DNA of 64,000 bases from Pegoplata infirma (Eukaryota > Arthropoda > Insecta > Diptera > Anthomyiidae): positions 7,712,330 to 7,776,329 of the forward strand of contig OY992538.1 in NCBI GenBank assembly GCA_963921195.1, read 5' to 3'. Shown in pieces: positions 57,183 to 64,000 of this stretch; position 1 is the stretch's first letter; each line of letters opens with the position of its first letter. The position numbers and the translations under genes were made by a program. The notes beneath the pieces were generated by a model. That model did no database searches. It was given only the letters and a program-made list of their open reading frames with translations, and was not told the origin of the DNA.

Positions 57183-58195
57183 TTTTACTCACTTTGTCAT
57201 TCCGATTGTACACAGAAAGAATTGAAAACGAATTTCAATCAACAAAAACGCAGATTCAATTAATTTTTTTAAGTGTAACTCCTCCGATGAAGAAATTTGT
57301 TATATCAATCATCAAATTGTATGTGATTAATTATTTTTTTTTTTCAATCACTTTTTCGATTTTGATAAAAAATTTGATAAAAGTCAATTAAAATAATGAT
57401 TGATTTAACAAATGAATTTTAAGCTTTTGAAAAAATTATGATGAAATTCATATTTTTTTCTTTCCAATATGTTGACAGTTAAACAAAGTAAAACCCGAGT
57501 ATAAAACAAAGTAAAACCCGAGTATCAAAACAATAATTGACTCATTTAAATTTTGTTGATCAATAGATTTAATTGAAATTTTTTAGCCAATAATTTTGTG
57601 TGTGTAACGTATCGAAATATCGATCGTGGAACCCCCCCCCCGCCCCCCCTAAAATGTATATATTATTGATCCATGATTCTAAGACGTTCTATGAAAATCC
57701 TGAAATTGTTCTTGACCTCTGAAAAACTTAATTTTTTTGTATTTTTGTTAAACAAATTGAAACATTTTTGTTTAAGAAAAGTTCAAAGTCATGCATTTAG
57801 ACCGAATTTACATTGGGCAGTTTTAATTGCGGCAATTCTGATTTTTTAGTGTATCAGAGAGAGAGGTAATATTCTTCCCTCTCTCTCCGATACACTATAA
57901 AATCAGAATTGCGGCAATTAAAATTGCCCTGTCTGAATTTGGACTTAGACCCAAGGGATAAAAAAATTTCTGTTTTTTATCCCGTCCCCTTTTGTGGGCT
58001 TGGTAGTCCAAAAAAATATTACAAATCATGATAAAATTGTCTAACTTTAGGTAATAAATATATCATAATAAATGATTTTGGCAACTTTTATCGCGATGGG
58101 GAAGGTCCCCCCAAAAAAATTCCCCTAAATTTTTTTTTTTACTTTTTGGAAGGTATAAAAGATTCGGCAGAGCCGAATTTAACAGTCTCGCTGAT
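57183..58195 (+). mobile_element. DINE-like family A, tandem copy 3, with two insertions
   Basis: It shows CACTTTGTCATTCCG, then an inserted MITE (about 57209-57602, CACAGAAAG...TTTTGTGTG), then CGTATCGAAATATCG. A hairpin insertion (57810-57934) is followed by the family ending GGTATAAAAGATTCGGCAG. The GTCY core is lost. Confidence 0.65.
57810..57934. mobile_element. 125-bp hairpin MITE
   Basis: The arms GGGCAGTTTTAATTGCGGCAA and TTGCGGCAATTAAAATTGCCC are joined by a GAGAGAGAGG/CCTCTCTCTC stem. GAATTT lies on both sides (57804-57809, 57935-57940). Confidence 0.7.
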
Positions 58196-58329
58196 TTTCT
58201 TATTAATTATTATAAAAACAATTTTTTTTTTTTCAAGTAATTTGTTCATTATTTTAATAAATATACATCACATGTTTAACTTTATAGGAGTACGAAATAC
58301 ATACATTTTCATTTAAAATATTTCTGAGT

Positions 58330-60208
58330 TTATGCAACTTGTTGCATCATATATAAATCATGATACATGCCTCTCTTGGACATCAATTCATCATGACTAC
58401 CCTTTTCTACGACGACACCCTTCTTTAGAACACAAATTAAATCAGCATCGCGTACGGTTGTCAAACGATGGGCAATAGTGACACAAGTACGACCACTGCG
58501 AGCGGCATCCAAAGCTTCTTGTACAACCTTTTCACTTTCCATATCCAAAGCAGAGGTAGCCTCATCCAGGACAAGGATCTTGGGATTCCTAACCATAGCT
58601 CTGGCTATAGCAATACGTTGTTTTTGCCCACCCGACAGTTGGGTACCCTTATTGCCCAGTGAAGTTGTATAGCCCTGAGGTAAAGATGTTATGAAATTAT
58701 GAATATTTGATTTTTTGGCTGCTTCTATTATCTCAGCCATGGGAATATCATCACGGAAATTATTGCCATAGGCTATATTTTCGGCTATGGTACGATCAAA
58801 GAGTACCGGTTCTTGTGATACTAGACCCATTTTAGAGCGTAGCGTATCGAATGAGAATTCTGTTGTAGGAGTTTGACTTAAATTAACTGAGCCCTTAATA
58901 GGATCATAATAACGTAAGAGCAATTGAACACAAGTAGATTTTCCAGAACCAGAAGGACCCACAAGAGCTACTGTTGTTCCCGCTTTAATTTCCAAATTGA
59001 AATTTTCTAAGACAGGTATATCCTTTCTAGTAGGGTATTCGAAGTCAACATGTTCATAAGTAATGTTGCCATTGGCTTTCTGAAATAAAACAAATTATAA
59101 AAATTATAAATTAATATAAAGAAAACATTTTTAAAATTAACTTTTTATAAAATTAAATAGTAAAAATCTATTAAGTTACTTACATCTGCTGTATTATAAG
59201 GCTTATCTTGGGGATTATGCATGGTTGGCACACGATCAAATAAGTTCATTAAACGTCCAGCTGACATGATTGCTTCATTAACATTGGGTGCATAAGCCAA
59301 AGCTTGGCCTAACATCATGGAACCAAATATTAAAGCTTCAGAGACCCTTTATAAAAAAAAAAATTACAGAAACAAATTAATTTTGAACTACGCGTATTTT
59401 ATTATTTTATTCTCTACTTACTTTATAATATCCTCAAAAGGCATTTCACCATTGGACACTAATATACCACCATAGTACAATGACAAGCCATAAGCCATAA
59501 ATGGAGCTGATTGACCCAAGCCAAATACAAAACCTCTAAATCGAAACTTCTTTGTACAAGCCGTTTCTACTAAATCGATTTGGGCACTATAACGTTCCAA
59601 CACACTTTTCTCGTGGCTCAAACTGGCTACAGTACGTACATTTGATATAGCTTCTACGGCCACTTGGGAAGCATTTTCAATGGCTTCTTTTTCAGCTATA
59701 GCACTAGATTCCATTACTTTGGCCTCCAAATATATGCAGAAGCATACAAAGGGTATCGTGGTCAAAGTAACCAAAGTTAAATTCCAAGAATATGTAAAAG
59801 CTAATATCACACCCACTGTAAGAGTAGAAAAAGCTTGGATCATAATACCGATACGAGCACCAGTAGCCTGTGAGTAGAAAATGCAAAGTTCGTTTTTGTA
59901 AATTTACAAGTCAATTAATTTTTTTATTAAGTTCGTCTTACCCCCTGTACATTTGAACAATCACCGGCTAATCTAGAACATAACGCCCCAACTGAATTGG
60001 CTTCATCGTCAAAGTAAGCGACTTCTTGTTTCATTAAAGTTCCGAATGCATTTTTCCTAAGACGTGCAGTCATTTTTACGCCAGCTGCTGTAAACGCATA
60101 TGTCTGCAATAATGTTCCTAATCCAGTAGCTACACCAATGCCCAGGAAAATATATGATAATGTTGCTGCCTCAGATCGTACAAAATCATCATCTTCATCG
60201 GCCAAAAC
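58330..60208 (-). CDS. Mdr49-like: MDR/P-glycoprotein ABC transporter, copy 3, 3' part only (exons 7-10)
   Basis: Exons 59942-60208 (267 nt), 59422-59867 (446), 59184-59346 (163) and 58330-59079 (750) match exons 7-10 of copies 1 and 2 exactly in length and phase. Together they give 541 C-terminal residues plus stop: TM8 to TM12 and NBD2 with Walker [21 protein letters not shown] and the H-loop. No frame break is seen. Exons 1-6 are not present down to 64000, so the upstream intron is at least 3.8 kb and the gene continues out of the window. It may therefore be complete elsewhere. The acceptor before exon 9 is AAAG rather than the usual YAG, which is weak but workable. Function by homology: efflux pump. 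Confidence 0.88.
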
Positions 60209-60631
60209 CTGTACAAAATATTCATAATTAGTTTTAACAAAAAAAAAAATACCTAAAGTTAATTAAAAGAAATTAGTAGTGTCCGACCGAATACACCTTT
60301 TTTCACCGAAGCCGAATATTCGGCCAAATTTTCACTATTCAGGCGAAACCGAAGCCGAATATTAAAAAAAAATATTAATGTAGTAAAAACAAGAAAAAAA
60401 GTGAAACCCGACTTGGCGGAATACATAAATGTATAAAAATGTTGCCTAGCACGATTTATTTTAAGCAAAAAACATTTTTAGGCATTTTTGTAAATAAAAT
60501 TTTTTTTGAGTCTATTTTTTTTCGATCGAAATTTTTTTTTAGTGTAGAATCTTGTTTTAGCTGCAAAAACACTGATTAATAAAATGTTTTTGTGGCTTAC
60601 TAAAGTTCAACACGTGGGTACAAATTTTATA

Positions 60632-61072
60632 TACTCAAAAAAAAAAAAAACTTGTAAAATTACAAGAAAAGTTTGTAACTTTTTTTTTGCTACCCCCAAT
60701 TTGACAGGAATTCCATGTTATTTTACAAACTTTTTACCAATAATTTTGAAATTTTACAAGCTTTTTACCAAAAAGCGATAAAACTTACTTTTCTAGATTT
60801 TTTGCTACCTCCTATTTTACAAGAATAGTAAAAATTACCAGCTTTTTTGTAATTTTACACGATTTTTACCAATAAAACTGTTAATATATAACTTTTTTGA
60901 CGAAATAAAATTAACAAGAAATTCTCGTAAATTTACACATTTTTTTTGTACAAAACCTTGAAAATTTGTAAAATTACAAGAAAAACTGTAATAAATTTTT
61001 ATCGAAAAGTATTAGTATTAAAATGGGATTACGAGACATTTTCTAGTAATTTGATAAGGTCTTTTTTGAGTG
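60632..61072. mobile_element. TA-flanked MITE (TACTCAAAAA...TTTTTTGAGTG) in Mdr copy 3 intron
   Basis: It is 441 bp with TA on both sides. The interior repeats TTGTAAAATTACAAG motifs in both directions. Confidence 0.65.
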
Positions 61073-62460
61073 TATTTAAACCAGCTACGAATATTCGACG
61101 AAATTTTCACTATTCGGCCGAAACCGAAGCCGAATTAAAATTTATGTAGTAAAAACAAGAAAAACAAGTAAGAAAGTTATAGTCGGTCAAGACCGACCAT
61201 ATGATACCTTTCACCAATGTTTTCCGAAAAATGGGTCCCAAGTCCAAACATGGACCGATTGTACCTATCTTTTGTTTGAACTTTATTTAGTGTAGAAAAC
61301 ACATACAGATCAAGTTTTAGTGGAATTATTTTTTTTTGCCAGTAGACTGATTTAACTGAATATCGGTCGAAATTTTTATATGGGGACTAAGTCCAAAAAT
61401 AGTCCAAATGTATTCCGATTTTATTTAGGTTACCAAAGTTCACGTTTAACCCCTACAAATAAAATTTTAATCAAATATTTTAATTTTTATACAAAATTTT
61501 ATTACCTGTTAAATTTCAAAACAATAACAAAGGGGGTGTTTGTATGAGGGTTAGGTCTTAACGTGGACCGAATTTTTCCAACTTCAATAGACTTCGTCAT
61601 TGGGCAAAAAGAAGCTTAAGTTTAAAATTTCAAGTCAATTGATTGAAAATTGCGACCTGTATCGTGCTTAAACCGATAGATGGACAGACGGACAGACGGA
61701 CGGACATCGCTAAATCGACTCAAAAAGTAATTCTGAGTCGATCGGTATACACTGAGGGAAAAAAACATATTTAAATCAAATATTTTCATGTTTATTTTAA
61801 GTATGCTACATATTTTTGGAAAAATTTTAATTTTAATATTGTTTTTGATTGATTTAAACAAAATATGTTTGTTTTAAAATTGCATACAATTTTAATTTAA
61901 AATTGATCACTTTAAAATTAATATGCTGTCATTAAAAGTCGTTAAAAATTTAAAAAAATCTTATTCAAATATTTGTATTAAAAACAATATTTTTCGTGGT
62001 TATTTTAAAGTTGAACAATTTTGTTTTTTGACATTTAAAGTTTTTTTTTTCAAGAAATATAGTAAAGTTGGGCAATTTTATTTTAAGTAGATACAATGTT
62101 AAAATATTTTTTCATTAAAAAAAGACGCACATTTTTCACATCTCTAAATGTGACGAGTTTTAAGTGAAATTAATTAAATTAACGAAAGTAAAATTAAAAA
62201 TTAAAAAACTAAAGTGAAAAAGAATATTATTAACAATAAAAACAAAAATAAAACTGAAAAAAAAAATAAAAAAACCAAGTGAAAAAAAAACAAAGACAAA
62301 GAAAACGAGGAGGGGATGTATTTATGTGTGTAATTGGCAGAAAATGAAAACTTCTAACTTTAGTTTTTTATATATGGTATATAGTATTAATTTAAGTGTG
62401 TTTATTTTTAATTTTTGGTATTTAATTACATTTGTTGTAATTAGATGTAGTGCTACAATT

Positions 62461-62568
62461 AGGGTAGAAGTACATCCAAGGCTTTGGCTTTGATTTTTTT
62501 ATGTATAGCAAAAAATAAAGCCAACAAGCAATATTTAAAGCCAAAGCCTTGGATGTAATTCTACCTTA
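62461..62568. repeat. Hairpin with AGCCAAAGCCTTGGATGTA arms
   Basis: AGGGTAGAAGTACATCCAAGGCTTTGGCTTT pairs with AAAGCCAAAGCCTTGGATGTAATTCTACCTT. It is about 108 bp. Confidence 0.65.
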
Positions 62569-62655
62569 GATGTACAATTAGAGTAGTGTTAATTTTTTTG
62601 CTGTGTTATTAAAAAATATTTTAAAAATAATTTGAAAATAAAATAAACTTAAACA

Positions 62656-63503
62656 AAACAAGTAAGAAAGTTATAATCGGTCAAGACCGACCATATGATA
62701 CCCTACACCAGTGTTTTCCGGAAAAAGGGTCCCAAGTCCAAACATGGACCGATTGTATCTGTTTTTTGTTAGATCTTTATTTAGTGTAGAAAACACACAC
62801 AGATCAATTTTAAGTGGAATTGGTTTATTTTTTTTGTCAATAGAACAATTTAACTGAATATCGGTCGAAATTTTTATATGGGGGACTAAGTCCAAAAATG
62901 GTCCAATTATATTCCGATTTGATAAGGTTGCTAAAGTACACGTTTAGCACGTAAAAATAAATTTTTTATCAAATATTTCCATTTTTATGAATTTTGAGGG
63001 AATTATGTGAATATCGGGAAGCTGGTTTGTATGGGGACTACCAGAAGGACTGACCCGATGCCTTTGAAATTTGGAATGGTGATTTGTGCATACAAAATTT
63101 GATTACTTGCTGAATTTCAAAGCGATATCTATTAAAATACGGTTATTAGTCATTAAAGCCGAATCCAAAGGGGGCGTTTGTATGGGGGCTAGGTCTTAAC
63201 ATGGACCGATTTTCTCCAATTTCAATAGGCTTCGTCCTTGGGCAAAAAGATGCTTAAGTTTCAAATTTCAGGTCAATTGATTGAAAATTGCGACCTGTAT
63301 CGTGCTTAAACCGATAGATGGACAGACGGACGGACGGACGGACGGACAGACGGACGGACGGACGGACATCGCTAAATCGACTCAAAAAGTTATTCTGAGT
63401 CGATCGGTATACTTGAAGGTAGGTCTAGGACCAATATTTCGGGTAGTTACAAACATCAGCACAAACTCAATATACCCTGTACCACAGAGTGGTGTAGGGT
63501 ATA
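62656..63503 (+). mobile_element. DINE-like family B element, nested
   Basis: A complete-looking copy with the standard start AGTAAGAAAGTTATAATCGG, a long GACG/GACA core (63316-63368) and the ending CCACAGAGTGGTGTAGGGTA. Confidence 0.75.
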
Positions 63504-64000
63504 AATATGTATTGTTTTATTTTAAGTTTCATGGTTTTTAGGTAAGTAAAAAGCTGCAAAAGAAAAAAATGTCGCATATTAAAATTAATATTGGTCAACT
63601 TTAAATTAAAATTTGTTGCATATTTAAATTTAGCATGGCCAATTTTAAAACAATATTGTTACATCTTAATTTTAACATGTTGTCTACCAATCTTGTCATG
63701 TTAAAAACAACTAGAAACATATTTAAATTAAATAAAAACAAACTTTGTTCTATTTCGTCACTGTTTTATATTTAATTTAAAGTTGTTTCTGTTTGATTTT
63801 AATATTTTTTTTTCTTAGTGTACTTGAAGGTAGGTCTAGGACCAATATTTCGGGTAGTTACAAACATCAGCACAAACTCATTATACCCTGTACCACAGAG
63901 TGTTGTAGGATATAAAAATGAAACTCGTCTTGGCGAAATACACAAATGTCAAAAACGATTTATTTTGAGCAAAAAACATTTTTTAGGCATTTTTGTAAAT

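Larger units (their letters stand above)
61750..63820. mobile_element. TA-flanked element carrying a whole family B DINE
   Basis: The ends CACTGAGGGAAAAAAACAT and TTTTTTTTCTTAGTG have TA on both sides (61748-61749, 63821-63822). It holds the DINE at 62656-63503 and a hairpin at 62461-62568. It has no transposase. Confidence 0.72.
61163..63914 (+). mobile_element. DINE-like family B element split by a 2.07-kb insertion
   Basis: The left part is 61163-61749, with its core at 61678-61709. The right part is 63821-63914 (TACTTGAAGGTAGGTCTAGG to the end). The junction matches uninterrupted relatives (CGGTATACTTGAAGG). Confidence 0.75.

Overview
This window is dipteran nuclear DNA: AT-rich, with spliced genes, U2-type introns, dense MITEs and foldbacks, and DINE-1/Helentron-like elements carrying GTCY microsatellite cores. 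Protein content and repeat types suggest a calyptrate or other schizophoran fly. The species cannot be named from sequence alone.

Genes. (1) 7240-13058 (+) is a complete five-exon orthologue of Sans/USH1G (500 codons): ankyrin repeats, a basic helix, a serine-rich middle, a C-terminal SAM domain and a class I PDZ-ligand-like end. Its 4 kb first intron holds a dead antisense LINE. (2) On the minus strand, head-to-tail, lie three full-length-type ABCB (P-glycoprotein/MDR) transporter genes. Copy 1 (14341-30434, 10 exons, 1317 aa) and copy 2 (34871-42534, 10 exons, 1328 aa) are complete with no reading-frame break. Copy 3 (58330-60208) shows only its last four exons, and the rest lies beyond 64000. 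All exon lengths except the linker-bearing exon 5, and all intron phases, are the same between copies, so they arose by tandem duplication. Copy 1 converges tail-to-tail with Sans across 1.28 kb. The Mdr49 name rests on recalled Drosophila neighbourhood (Mdr49 and Sans both near 49E-F) and is not proven here.

Repeats. 1-7.2 kb: foldbacks, one with a nested MITE, and a DINE. 7.3-11.3 kb: Sans intron 1 with a LINE and a palindrome. 13-31 kb: copy 1, whose introns are filled by at least eight elements with recognisable target-site duplications (hAT-like, MULE-like, Harbinger-like, TA-flanked). 31-34.9 kb and 42.5-49.8 kb: intergenic DNA of foldbacks and degenerate repeats. 49809-55889: an apparently uninterrupted (TTCA)n array of about 6.08 kb (about 1520 units). 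55.9-58.2 kb: three head-to-tail DINE-like elements. 60.2-64 kb: nested elements in a copy 3 intron.

The striking features are the giant pure tetranucleotide array, the three-gene MDR cluster whose exported-substrate pumps would act at the plasma membrane, and a layered record of transposon insertions whose boundaries can be read directly. I saw no new enzymatic or defence system. One unrecognised ORF (25976-27002) inside a transposon, split by a later hAT insertion, is the only unassigned coding candidate.
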